From Pseudopedobacter sp039918235 (lineage in GTDB: Bacteria > Bacteroidota > Bacteroidia > Sphingobacteriales > Sphingobacteriaceae), in NCBI GenBank assembly GCA_039918235.1, contig JBDSHZ010000123.1:1-15204 (forward strand): DNA of 15,204 nucleotides. Direction: 5' to 3'. The notes beneath the pieces were generated by a model. It was given only the letters and a program-made list of their open reading frames with translations, searched no databases and was not told where the DNA came from. Below are positions 6,253 through 14,189 of this stretch, piece after piece (the stretch's first letter is position 1; each line of letters opens with the position of its first letter). A program made the translations under genes and the position numbers.

Positions 6253-7059
6253 CTATCTTTCCCAGATGTTTTTCTGCGTTAAAGATATCTTGTCCCCAAA
6301 AAACAATTGGGTACTGGTTTCAAATGCACTCGTCTTATCAGAAACAAAAAAATGATGCTTTGGCTGATCAACAGACTGATTTAAAAGATTTAACCTTCCA
6401 AGTTCTTTTTTAACATCAGTTGCAACAATTTCAGCGGTATTTAAAATGACCACTTTACCGTTATAAAACTCATCAATCTCTTTTCTGATGAGTGGGTAAT
6501 GCGTACAAGCTAAAATAAGGGAGTCTATTTTTTTTAACTTTCCAGAGGAGAGGTAAGCATTGATAATAGTTTTACTAATATTATTATTAAAAAAGCCTTC
6601 TTCAATCATGGGCGCTAATAATGGGGTAGCTAAAGATTGTACTGCTACATTTGGTAAAGCTTCTTTTAACTTCTTGGCATAAATATTTGATTTAACTGTA
6701 GCTTTTGTAGCAATAACCCCTATCTTTTTATAAGCTGTTTGTGTTTGGCAAAAAGAAACTACAGGGTCAATCACATTTAAAATAGGAAGATCATTCCCCA
6801 AAAAATCTTTAAGGTCTTGGTAACCGAGTGAAGATGCAGTATTACAGGCAATCACTATAGCTTTACAACCTTGGTCCTGCAAAAACTTACCAATCTTTAG
6901 GCTATAATATTTTATGGCTTCCGCAGATTTATCACCATAAGGCATGTGGGCAGTATCTCCAAAATAAACCAAATTTTCATGTGGCAATACCTTTCTAATG
7001 GCGTTTGCTACTGTAAGACCACCAATTCCTGAATCGAAAATACCTATTGGACTTTGCAT
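6253..7059 (-). CDS. murI: Glutamate racemase
   Basis: MurI interconverts L- and D-glutamate, supplying D-Glu for the peptidoglycan stem peptide. The 268-aa length is normal. Motifs: FDSGIGG at 8-14 with the catalytic-site Asp9 and Ser10, YFGDTAHMPYG at 32-42, ACNTAS with catalytic Cys72, and LACTHYPL with the second catalytic Cys185 and His187. The ATG at 7057-7059 places FDSGIGG at the usual distance from the start. It is on the same strand as the bamA-ompH cluster but is cut off from it by a strong terminator, so it probably has its own promoter in the 147 bp upstream, where only near matches to TAnnTTTG were seen (TAGCTTTT and TAGCTTTC on the minus strand). A heptamer array begins just upstream of its start codon. 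Confidence 0.95.
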   Translation of the reverse strand: MQSPIGIFDSGIGGLTVANAIRKVLPHENLVYFGDTAHMPYGDKSAEAIKYYSLKIGKFLQDQGCKAIVIACNTASSLGYQDLKDFLGNDLPILNVIDPVVSFCQTQTAYKKIGVIATKATVKSNIYAKKLKEALPNVAVQSLATPLLAPMIEEGFFNNNISKTIINAYLSSGKLKKIDSLILACTHYPLIRKEIDEFYNGKVVILNTAEIVATDVKKELGRLNLLNQSVDQPKHHFFVSDKTSAFETSTQLFFGDKISLTQKNIWER

Positions 7060-7066
7060 TTATGTA

Positions 7067-7101
7067 AAAGCTGAATGCTTAAAGCGGAAAGCTGAAAGCT
7101 A
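7067..7101 (+). repeat. Five degenerate tandem heptamers, consensus AAAGCTN
   Basis: Read on the plus strand the units are AAAGCTG, AATGCTT, AAAGCGG, AAAGCTG and AAAGCTA, in exact 7-bp phase. The array starts 7 bp upstream of the murI start codon, so it lies in the murI leader. Confidence 0.75.
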
Positions 7102-7200
7102 ATGAACGAAATTAGCAAATTTTTAAAAGCTAAAGTAAAATGCTAAAAACCTGTATATTTAAATTTTAAGTTTGAGAAATTCATTATAAGAATTTACAAT

Positions 7201-7239
7201 AATAAAAAAGCGAAACTAATAAGAAATTAGTTTCGCTTT
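7201..7239 (-). terminator. Intrinsic terminator of the bamA-ompH cluster
   Basis: A perfect 14-bp stem, 7207-7220 with 7226-7239, closes a 5-base loop. On the minus strand it is followed by T residues (complement of 7201-7209, TTTTTT-A-TT). It sits about 36 bp after the stop of the last ompH gene and separates that cluster from murI. Confidence 0.9.
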
Positions 7240-7242
7240 AGA

Positions 7243-7277
7243 ATGCTTTGAGCTTTAAGCCTTTGGCTTTAAGCTTA
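7243..7277 (-). repeat. Five degenerate tandem heptamers in inverse orientation, ending in the ompH stop codon
   Basis: Read on the minus strand from 7277 the units are TAAGCTT, AAAGCCA, AAGGCTT, AAAGCTC and AAAGCAT, in 7-bp phase. The first unit contains the TAA stop of the ompH gene. Part of the array, 7251-7261 with 7265-7275, also folds as an 11-bp stem with one mismatch and a 3-base loop, just ahead of the terminator. Confidence 0.7.
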
Positions 7278-7787
7278 TTTCAATCCTAATTTCAACTTTA
7301 CGTCAGCCATGATATTGATACCGCCATCGAAATATACAATTCCTGGTTGAGTAGTATCAAATACATAAGCGTAACCTTTTTCTTTAGCCACCACTTTAAC
7401 AGCGTCTTCCGCTTTTTTCAAAATTGGATCATATAATTCTCCTCTTTTCTTTTCGAAATCATCACCAGCTTTTTGCTGAAATTCTTCAATACGTTTTTGT
7501 AAATCTTGAATTTCTTTCACTTTAGCTTCTTTTAAAGCATCACTCAAAGTTTTCTCAACTGTTTGGAAAGCCTGAACTTTATTTTGATATTCAGTGTACA
7601 TGGTTTTTCCGTCAGCATCTAAAGAAGCTTTAAAAGTTTCCAAAGCTTTGTCAGCATTTACCACTTCAGGCATTGCTTTTATCAATTCTGCCGAATTAAT
7701 GTGGGCTATCTTTTGTTGCGCATTTACTAGGTTACCAGCAAATATTAATCCTCCTGCTACTAAAACAATCTTAAATAATTTTTTCAT
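7275..7787 (-). CDS. Skp/OmpH-family periplasmic chaperone (second of two)
   Basis: Skp/OmpH proteins hold unfolded outer-membrane proteins in the periplasm and hand them to the Bam complex. The 170-aa product has a Sec signal peptide (KKLFKIVLVAGGLIFAGN) with probable cleavage after VNA at residue 23, then the family start QKIAHINSAELIKAMPE, a long charged coiled-coil centre (around 45-120, rich in Lys, Glu and Gln, with LQKRIEEFQQKAGDDFEKKR) forming the tentacles, and a return strand KGYAYVFDTTQPGIVYFDG. Length is typical. It is last in the cluster, 50 bp after a paralogue, and is followed by the terminator. An ATG start with an AAAGAAAA leader was chosen. Family call firm; which of the two copies is the main Skp cannot be told. 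Confidence 0.9.
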   Translation of the reverse strand: MKKLFKIVLVAGGLIFAGNLVNAQQKIAHINSAELIKAMPEVVNADKALETFKASLDADGKTMYTEYQNKVQAFQTVEKTLSDALKEAKVKEIQDLQKRIEEFQQKAGDDFEKKRGELYDPILKKAEDAVKVVAKEKGYAYVFDTTQPGIVYFDGGINIMADVKLKLGLK

Positions 7788-7837
7788 TTTTCTTTTTTGT
7801 GTATTTGTTTGATTCTACGATTTTAAAAAAATTTATG

Positions 7838-8365
7838 CTATTTAGCAAATGATCCGGGTTTATATCCTAATCTGATAATCACATCATTGGTTCCATCAAA
7901 GCTACCTCTAGCATATAATAAAGTTACGGTGCTCTTATCTAGGATGATGTCGATGCCTTCCCTTGCCGCATATTCTTCAATAGCCTTCGCTACTTTTTCC
8001 TGTATTGGCTTAATCAATCTAATTTTCTGGCTATATAGTTCACCTTCAAAGCCAAACTTACGCTGTTGCAAATCTTGTGCCTCTTTTTCTTGCTGCACTA
8101 TAACTGCCTCTCTTTTCTTCTTCATATCATCAGTCAGCAATACCTGATCTGCGACATAATCTCTCTTCATCTTCTCTACTTCCACAAACTTGGCATCAAT
8201 ATCTTTCTGCCATTGGCCCGCTAAGGCATCTAACTGTTTTTGTGCCGAAGAATATTCTGGAATATGTTTTAATACATAATCTGAATCTACGTAAGCTAAA
8301 CGTTGCCCAAAGGCACTTATGCAAAACATAACGGAAAAACAGGTCAGAATAATATATTTCTTCAT
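7838..8365 (-). CDS. Skp/OmpH-family periplasmic chaperone (first of two)
   Basis: This 175-aa paralogue of the next gene has a signal peptide (residues 1-20, cleavage probably after AFG), the family opening RLAYVDSDYVLKHIPEY, a coiled-coil centre (KQLDALAGQWQKDIDAKF, then KKREAVIVQQEKEAQDLQQ) and a C-terminal strand region GIDIILDKSTVTLLYA. It presumably ferries outer-membrane proteins to BamA, whose gene lies 57 bp upstream. Identity with its neighbour is low by eye outside the family motifs, so the duplication is old; a bamA-ompH-ompH order is known in other Bacteroidota such as Porphyromonas. The extension GYKPGSFAK at the C-terminus is not shared by the second copy. Confidence 0.9.
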   Translation of the reverse strand: MKKYIILTCFSVMFCISAFGQRLAYVDSDYVLKHIPEYSSAQKQLDALAGQWQKDIDAKFVEVEKMKRDYVADQVLLTDDMKKKREAVIVQQEKEAQDLQQRKFGFEGELYSQKIRLIKPIQEKVAKAIEEYAAREGIDIILDKSTVTLLYARGSFDGTNDVIIRLGYKPGSFAK

Positions 8366-8422
8366 CAGAATTATTTGATCACCTATATGATTACTTAATT
8401 AAGACAATTAAACTTTAATGAT

Positions 8423-10963
8423 TTAGTTAAACCCTCCTAATTGTTGCGCAATACTAAAATGGAATTGTCCACCATTTACTTTATTAACAGCATTTGGTAT
8501 TTTATCAAAACCATATCCATAATCAATTCCCAACAAGCCAAATATAGGTAAGAAAATTCTTGCGCCTACCCCTACTGATCTTTTCACATTAAAAGGGTTA
8601 AACTCACTAAACTTATTCCAGGTATTTCCTCCTTCGGCAAAAGCCAAAACAAATACTGTTGCAGATTCTCCTAAGGTAATAGGATGTCTCACTTCTAACA
8701 CATACTTGTTAAAGATAGGGCTACCTGCACCAGTTGATCCGGTATTTGTATTTCCTTCCGGAACAATGGAGTTATTGGCATATCCTCTTAAACCTATCAC
8801 CTCAGATCCTTGCAAGAAATCAAATCCCTGCAAACCATCTCCACCTAGTTTAAACCTACCAAAAGGAGCCTGACCAACCTGTTTGCTGTAGTAACCCAAG
8901 AAACCAAACTGAGCTTGTGCCTTTAACACCAATTTACCATAAATCTTTTGAAAAAATTGAGATTCAAATTTCCATTTATGGTATTCGGCAAATTTATATT
9001 TTTCAGAAGTGGCTAAGTTGTTATAATTCTTTCCGTTAAAGGATGAATAAGGCAATGTAGCCTGTATAGTAAACTTTAGATTTGACCCAGAAGTAGGGAA
9101 AATCTGAGAATCTGTTGAGTTTCTGCTAAAAACCTGGCTCAAGCTTAAATCGTAAGAATCTCCATTCTCAAATAAGTAACCAGAATAGTTTCTCAATTTA
9201 AACTGCTGTAAATTAGTTGCATAATCTACTCTGAAATAATCATCTGGCCATTTTAATTGCTTTCCTAAACTGAAAGTCAAACCGTTTAACCTAATTTTTT
9301 GAAGATTAGGATTTCTATTAGAAACGCCGTTACTCTGTAAAGAAGTAAATGCACTGATTCCAAAATAAATTGGTTTTTTACCGCCAAACCAAGGTTCAGA
9401 GAAAGAGAAGCTATAAGATTGGTAATACTTTCCGTTTGTTTGACCTCTGATGCTTAATTTTTGTCCATCGCCTTTAGGCAAAGGTTTATAAGCGCCGAGA
9501 TTAAAAATATTTTTAGCCGAGAAGTTGTTGAAAGTTAAACCTAAAGTACCCACTACCCTTCCTCCACCAAAACCACCTGAAAGTTCAATCTGATCTGAAG
9601 GCTTTTCAACCACGGTGTATTGAATATCTACCGTACCATCTGCCGGATTAGGGATAGGCTTAATGTCTATCTTTTGTTCGTCGAAATTACCTAATTGAGA
9701 GATTTGCCTTTGAGAACGCACCAAAAGATCTTTAGAGAATTTTTGACCTGGTTTGGTCCTAATTTCTCTTAAAACTACTTTATCATTGGTCAATTCATTT
9801 CCTTTTAAAATAATTTTATTGATGGTGTACTGCGGACCTTCATAAATTCTAATTTCAAGATCAACAGTGTCACCGTGAATTTTGGTTTGTACAGGATCTG
9901 CATTAAAAGTTAAGTAACCATCATTCAAATAAATAGAAGAAACGTCCTCACTGGAAGGGCTACTTCTCAAAGTTTTCTCTAATTTTGCCTCACTAAAAAC
10001 TTCTCCTTTTTCTATCTTTAATATCTGTTGCAATAAAGAAGATGGGTATTTTGCATTTCCAGCAAAACTGATATCTCCAAAATAGTATTTAGGGCCTTCG
10101 TGTAGTTTAATATCTATGTTTACCGATTTATCATCATACTTGTAAACGGAGTCTTTCAGGATTTCTGCATCACGGTAACCTTTTTCTCTCATCTTAGAGA
10201 TCATCAGTTCCTTATCTTCATCATATTTATCCTGTAAAAATTTACCAGAACCAAAGACTTTATAAAAAGCTTTCTGATGCGTTTTTTTCATGAATTTCCT
10301 CAGCTTTGCATCAGAGAAATCTTTATTGCCTTCAATATTGATGGCGTTAACTTTAACCTTACTCTTCTTATCAACCTTTACTTTTACCACCCTACTGTTT
10401 ACATCTGAAGTGTCTTTTACAGAAGTGATATCAACAGTGGTGTTTAAATAACCTTTTTCATACAGGTATTTAGTAATGATAGAATTAATGTTATTGCTTA
10501 AATTCTCATTAACTATTTTACCCTTTTGGTTATTTAATTTTTCTTTAATATCAGCTGTTTCGCTTTTCCCTAAGCCTATGATATCAATTCTGGCTACCCT
10601 AGGTCTTTCTAAAAGATCTATATTAAAGTAAATAGAATCTCCTTCAATCTTACTTACCTGTAAAGAAACATCATCAAATAAACCTTGTGCCCAAAGGTTC
10701 TTTACTGCACTTGAGGTCACATCACCTGGCACTAAAATCCTATCGCCAACACTTAATTTAGAAATGGTAATCAGTACAGATTGATCTAAGTATTGAACAC
10801 CAGAAATGGTAACGCCTGCAATGGTATATTCCTTTGGATTCATAAAATCTAACTCATCACCAGTTTTCTCGGCACTTGAAGACCTTAATACTTGTGGTTT
10901 AGATTGGGAAAATCCCTGAAAAGCAAGGGTTGATAAAAATATAATTATTAAAAAATTCTTCAT
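8423..10963 (-). CDS. bamA: Outer-membrane protein assembly factor BamA
   Basis: BamA (Omp85) inserts beta-barrel proteins into the outer membrane. The 846-aa product has a signal peptide (residues 1-20, LIIIFLSTLAFQGFSQ), then successive POTRA modules to about residue 450 (for example YTIAGVTISGVQYLD, RVARIDIIGLGKSE, VKVNAINIEGNKDFSD, KYYFGDISFAGNAKYP, YTINKIILKGNELTND, five in all), followed by the 16-strand barrel from about 455. The barrel loop-6 motif appears as IGLRGYAN near 721-728, the counterpart of VRGF. It ends HFSIAQQLGGFN, with an aromatic one residue before the end. It is slightly longer than the ~800-aa proteobacterial protein. It follows uppS by 61 bp and precedes two chaperone genes that feed it. 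ATG start at 10961-10963. Confidence 0.95.
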   Translation of the reverse strand: MKNFLIIIFLSTLAFQGFSQSKPQVLRSSSAEKTGDELDFMNPKEYTIAGVTISGVQYLDQSVLITISKLSVGDRILVPGDVTSSAVKNLWAQGLFDDVSLQVSKIEGDSIYFNIDLLERPRVARIDIIGLGKSETADIKEKLNNQKGKIVNENLSNNINSIITKYLYEKGYLNTTVDITSVKDTSDVNSRVVKVKVDKKSKVKVNAINIEGNKDFSDAKLRKFMKKTHQKAFYKVFGSGKFLQDKYDEDKELMISKMREKGYRDAEILKDSVYKYDDKSVNIDIKLHEGPKYYFGDISFAGNAKYPSSLLQQILKIEKGEVFSEAKLEKTLRSSPSSEDVSSIYLNDGYLTFNADPVQTKIHGDTVDLEIRIYEGPQYTINKIILKGNELTNDKVVLREIRTKPGQKFSKDLLVRSQRQISQLGNFDEQKIDIKPIPNPADGTVDIQYTVVEKPSDQIELSGGFGGGRVVGTLGLTFNNFSAKNIFNLGAYKPLPKGDGQKLSIRGQTNGKYYQSYSFSFSEPWFGGKKPIYFGISAFTSLQSNGVSNRNPNLQKIRLNGLTFSLGKQLKWPDDYFRVDYATNLQQFKLRNYSGYLFENGDSYDLSLSQVFSRNSTDSQIFPTSGSNLKFTIQATLPYSSFNGKNYNNLATSEKYKFAEYHKWKFESQFFQKIYGKLVLKAQAQFGFLGYYSKQVGQAPFGRFKLGGDGLQGFDFLQGSEVIGLRGYANNSIVPEGNTNTGSTGAGSPIFNKYVLEVRHPITLGESATVFVLAFAEGGNTWNKFSEFNPFNVKRSVGVGARIFLPIFGLLGIDYGYGFDKIPNAVNKVNGGQFHFSIAQQLGGFN

Positions 10964-10998
10964 TTACTTATATATAGGGGGCTAAATTACTTCTAATC

Positions 10999-11017
10999 TT
11001 TGTTAAATTTTGTTAAA
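10999..11017. repeat. Short direct repeat upstream of bamA
   Basis: TTTGTTAAA occurs at 10999-11007 and again at 11009-11017, a 10-bp period, in the 61-bp gap between uppS and bamA. One-turn spacing could mark a protein site or be chance in AT-rich DNA. Confidence 0.35.
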
Positions 11018-11024
11018 AGTAAAA

Positions 11025-11765
11025 TTAAGCTATCTGTTCACTGGTTAAGCCAAACCGTCTTTCTCTCTGTTGATAATCATAAACGGCTTCAAAGAGGTGC
11101 TCTCTTCTAAAATCTGGCCATAAGGTAGGGGTAAAATATAGCTCGGCATAAGCCAATTGCCATAATAGATAATTACTGATCCGATGTTCTCCACTGGTTC
11201 TGATCATCAGTTCCGGATCTGGCAGTTGATGTGTACTCAGGTAAGATTCAAAAAGTTTTTCGTTAATATCTTCTTGCTTTAACTCTCCAGATGCCGCAGC
11301 TGCAGCAATTTTCTTAGTCGCGTCTAATATTTCCCATCTTGAGCTGTAGGACAATGCTAAAGTAAGGGTTAACCTGGTGTTGTTAGCAGTCTTTTCTATC
11401 GCTTCCTGTAGTTCTGCATAACATCTTTTTGGTAATGATGCCAGATCTCCAATCGCATTTAATTTAACGTTGTTCTGCATTAATGTTTTGGTTTCCTTAT
11501 TAATGGTACTCACTAATAATTCCATCAAAGCGGTCACTTCCAGCTTAGGCCTCTTCCAATTCTCTGTAGAAAAAGCATAAAGCGTTAAGTTTTTAATCCC
11601 TACTTCTGCCGCACCTTCCACTGTATCTCGAACCGCCAGTACGCCATTTTTATGTCCGAAAACTCTTAATTTTCCTTTTTCTTTTGCCCACCTGCCATTT
11701 CCATCCATAATGATGGCAACATGTTGCGGAAGTTTATCAAGATTTAATTTTTCTCTAAAATTCAT
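11025..11765 (-). CDS. uppS: Isoprenyl transferase (undecaprenyl diphosphate synthase, cis-type)
   Basis: UppS condenses isopentenyl units onto farnesyl diphosphate to give the C55 lipid carrier for peptidoglycan and surface polysaccharides. The 246-aa product has the family's first motif HVAIIMDGNGRWA with catalytic Asp21, GHKNGV for the diphosphate, LTLYAFSTENW, and the C-terminal DPELMIRTSGEHRISNYLLWQ plus ELYFTPTLWPDF that binds isopentenyl diphosphate. The protein is soluble with a hydrophobic tunnel, acting at the inner face of the membrane. It lies between the DUF6089 barrel gene (23 bp) and bamA, the usual order in the phylum. ATG start at 11763-11765. Chain length of the product cannot be read from sequence, but C55 is expected. 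Confidence 0.95.
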   Translation of the reverse strand: MNFREKLNLDKLPQHVAIIMDGNGRWAKEKGKLRVFGHKNGVLAVRDTVEGAAEVGIKNLTLYAFSTENWKRPKLEVTALMELLVSTINKETKTLMQNNVKLNAIGDLASLPKRCYAELQEAIEKTANNTRLTLTLALSYSSRWEILDATKKIAAAAASGELKQEDINEKLFESYLSTHQLPDPELMIRTSGEHRISNYLLWQLAYAELYFTPTLWPDFRREHLFEAVYDYQQRERRFGLTSEQIA

Positions 11766-11788
11766 TGATCAATAGGAAATTAACGCTG

Positions 11789-12583
11789 CTAATAGTAACA
11801 ATTTTGGCTCACAAAGGTATAAGATAAGGTTAACCCCACAAATAGATAACTGTCCTTTTTTCTAAAATCGCCTCTTTGAGTACCTGGAACGCCTATTTTA
11901 TTAACAGATCTATCTGCTAAAGCTATTCTTAAGGCTGTTCTTTCAGGAGAATTATCTTGTAATTGTGCTGCTGTGGGATAATATCCGCTCACATCATCCA
12001 AATAATCGGTAGAAGTATTTCTGAAACCTAACTCTGCCGCTAAATTAAAATAACTTCCGAAATTATACTTTACACCCGCACCAACCGGTATGGCGTAAGC
12101 TGCAGTTTTATATTCAGATTGTCCTTCGGTAAGGTAATTTTTCAACTCGTAGGTTTTTCCGTTATAAACGGTTTTAGGATTAAAAGCTGCTAAAGAAAAA
12201 CCTGCAAATAAATATGGAGTGAATCTTTTTTGTTGGAAATCAAATCCGTAATCAAAAAAATTGAACTCTACCTGTGCACTAGCTTCTGTAAGTGGTGAAA
12301 AGAAACTTAAATTGCGGTCTCTTTCTTGTTGATAAGGAGATTTTGATTCATCTGCACCAATTTTACCGCTAAATAAAGCCAGTTTGATGGCCCAATAGCT
12401 GTCGAGATTTCGTTTTACCATTGCTCCAAACGCGGGATGATTTACTTTCAGGAAATTATTCTGGTTAAGGTCGCCCATATAATTCAACCCGCCTGCAGTA
12501 AGCCCTACTTCCCAGGTTTGGGAAAATGCAGTTAAACTTCCCGAAAATAGAAGAAGTATAAATACTTTAAGAGAATGAGTCAT
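11789..12583 (-). CDS. DUF6089/PorG-like outer-membrane beta-barrel protein
   Basis: The 264-aa product has a signal peptide (residues 1-21, KVFILLLFSGSLTAFS then Gln) followed by alternating strands of a small barrel: WEVGLTAGGLNYMGDLN, SYWAIKLALFSGKIG, AQVEFNFFDYGF, FTPYLFAGFSLAAFNP, AIPVGAGVKYNFGSYFNLAAELGFR and SYLFVGLTLSYTF. The GDLN motif and the place between nadK and uppS fit the DUF6089 family, to which PorG of the type IX secretion system belongs; in Porphyromonas the porG gene stands next to uppS, omp85 and two ompH genes. That role is inferred from order, since no other secretion gene is in the window. The end SQNCYY has a cysteine close to the C-terminus. It starts 9 bp after the nadK stop, so it is cotranscribed. 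Confidence 0.8.
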   Translation of the reverse strand: MTHSLKVFILLLFSGSLTAFSQTWEVGLTAGGLNYMGDLNQNNFLKVNHPAFGAMVKRNLDSYWAIKLALFSGKIGADESKSPYQQERDRNLSFFSPLTEASAQVEFNFFDYGFDFQQKRFTPYLFAGFSLAAFNPKTVYNGKTYELKNYLTEGQSEYKTAAYAIPVGAGVKYNFGSYFNLAAELGFRNTSTDYLDDVSGYYPTAAQLQDNSPERTALRIALADRSVNKIGVPGTQRGDFRKKDSYLFVGLTLSYTFVSQNCYY

Positions 12584-12592
12584 TAAAATGGC

Positions 12593-13474
12593 TTAGTAGT
12601 TTCTGGTATCTATACCCCAAAGTAATTTGTTTCTTAACGTAGAGAGATAAGTTTCATTATCTAACCTCACCAAATTAATATCAAAATCTGCCCTTTTGAT
12701 ATTCAGCTTAATATCTGATCCAGTAACTTCGGTTCTTGAATCACAGCTGACCAAATATTTAGAACTCCTGCCTTCTACTTCAAAGGTGAGTACATTTTCG
12801 TCAGACAAAATAACCGGCCTCACATTTAGATTGTGAGGAGATATGGGTGTAATTAAGAAATTACCCGATCTTGGAAAAACAATAGGACCACCACAACTTA
12901 AGGAATAGGCGGTAGAACCTGTAGGTGTGGAAATGATCAGACCATCTGCCCAATAAGAGTTTAAAAATTCTCCGTTAAGGTAACAATGAATCAAAATCAT
13001 TGCTGAGGTATCTCTCTTTAAAATAGTAACATCATTTAAAGCGAAATTAAGGTCTCCAAATAAGTCTAAATTTGATTCTAGCTTAAGTAAGCTACGGGTA
13101 TCTAAAGTGAATTTTTTATTTATTAAACTTTCTATAGCAGATTTAATCCCATCTTTATTAATACTTGCCAAAAAACCAAGTCTCCCAAAATTGATCCCAA
13201 TCATGGGTATTCCAGAATCCCTCACCAGCGTAACGGTATCCAGCATGGTACCATCTCCGCCCAAACTGATCATTACATCAATGCTTCCTCTAATCTCTTG
13301 ATGGGTTTTAAAACTGCTGAATTCTTTGGGAAAGAAAAGTTTATCCTTTACAAATTCTAAAAAGTCTTGGTAAACCACTACTTCTACTTCCCATTCTACC
13401 AAGCAATCAAATACCTGTTGTACATAAGGTAAGACTGAATTGTTAAACTGTCTTCCGTAAATCCCTATTTTCAT
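12593..13474 (-). CDS. nadK: NAD kinase
   Basis: NadK phosphorylates NAD to NADP, the cell's only route to NADP. With the ATG at 13472-13474 the product is 293 aa, normal for the family. Motifs: LGGDGTMLDT at 71-80 with catalytic Asp74, NFGRLGFLA, the substrate loop NDVTI, DGLIISTPTGSTAYSLSCGGPI, and PISPHNLNVRPVILSD. An in-frame TTG nine bases upstream (13481-13483) would add three residues, but ATG gives the standard MKIGIYGRQ start. The protein is cytoplasmic and tetrameric in relatives. It lies 52 bp after a CBS-pair protein gene and 9 bp before the DUF6089 barrel gene. Its place in an envelope cluster is conserved across much of the phylum, although its role is general. Confidence 0.95.
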   Translation of the reverse strand: MKIGIYGRQFNNSVLPYVQQVFDCLVEWEVEVVVYQDFLEFVKDKLFFPKEFSSFKTHQEIRGSIDVMISLGGDGTMLDTVTLVRDSGIPMIGINFGRLGFLASINKDGIKSAIESLINKKFTLDTRSLLKLESNLDLFGDLNFALNDVTILKRDTSAMILIHCYLNGEFLNSYWADGLIISTPTGSTAYSLSCGGPIVFPRSGNFLITPISPHNLNVRPVILSDENVLTFEVEGRSSKYLVSCDSRTEVTGSDIKLNIKRADFDINLVRLDNETYLSTLRNKLLWGIDTRNY

Positions 13475-13526
13475 TAATTTCAATAATGGTAATTTTATAG
13501 GATGCTATTTGCAATTCCCTTTTAAT

Positions 13527-14189
13527 TTAGAAGCTAAGGTAATTCATTAAAGAATCAAAACGATCAGAAATGCCAGTTTTGTCATCAGAATTATTAAAGG
13601 TGGCCAAAACTACATACTCGTATCTTAAAAATGAAGCTACAATCTGAGTGATGTCTGTTTTATTCACTTTTAAGGTAACCTGTAGCTGTGAAGAATCTTT
13701 TTGGTTATCGATGTAAGAGCTCAAAACCTGTGCGTTTTCAGATTCTACAATCTGCGCAATATGCGCTAGGGAATTATCCCTGCTATTGATTTCTAAAACG
13801 ATGATGCCCCCAGGCACAGAAACAGCGGTCAACTTTGCCATATACTCGGTCATGCTGTTAATGCTAATCAAGCCGAGGTAAACAAATTTGGCATCTAAAA
13901 CTGGCACCACAGTAATCTTACGTTCATAAAAAACTCTGATTACATCATAAATATGCTGACTGTCTAAAACATAAGGATTTAGCTGTGAAAGACTTAATGC
14001 GCCGACAGGCGTATCTAAATCAACAACTTCAATAAGGTCATCATCTGACAATAGCCCCAAAAACTGGGTGTCATTTACAATTGGCAAGTGCTCTACCCTA
14101 AATTCCGACATTCGCTCCAATACTTTCTGTACGGTGTCAGAAGTTTTAAGGGCTGGGATAACGTCAGAAATTAGTTCACTTGCAATCAT
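13527..14189 (-). CDS. CBS-pair protein with C-terminal ACT-like domain
   Basis: The 220-aa product starts with two CBS motifs (about 1-58 and 65-125: ALKTSDTVQKVLERMSEFRVEHLPIVND..LGLLSDDDLIE, then DSQHIYDVIRVFYERKITVVPVLD..YLGLISINSMTEYM), a Bateman module that usually binds adenosine nucleotides. Residues about 126-200 (GGIIVLEINSRDNSLAHIAQIVESENAQVL..LQVTLKVNKTD) have the beta-alpha-beta-beta-alpha-beta look of an ACT regulatory domain. There is no catalytic, membrane or DNA-binding part. It shares one base with the hydrolase stop (TAATG), so translation is coupled, and stands 52 bp before nadK. It may sense an adenylate and regulate a partner, but this is inference; the ligand is unknown. 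Confidence 0.85.
   Translation of the reverse strand: MIASELISDVIPALKTSDTVQKVLERMSEFRVEHLPIVNDTQFLGLLSDDDLIEVVDLDTPVGALSLSQLNPYVLDSQHIYDVIRVFYERKITVVPVLDAKFVYLGLISINSMTEYMAKLTAVSVPGGIIVLEINSRDNSLAHIAQIVESENAQVLSSYIDNQKDSSQLQVTLKVNKTDITQIVASFLRYEYVVLATFNNSDDKTGISDRFDSLMNYLSF

Noticed and set aside
7067..7277. CRISPR array
   Set aside because: Units are 7 bp, degenerate and without spacers, and no cas gene is present.
8394..8403. CTTAATTAAG palindrome between bamA and ompH
   Set aside because: Short, AT-only core, no T tract or second copy; expected by chance in this composition.
13475..13483. TTG start for nadK
   Set aside because: An ATG three codons downstream gives the standard family N-terminus, so TTG was not used.
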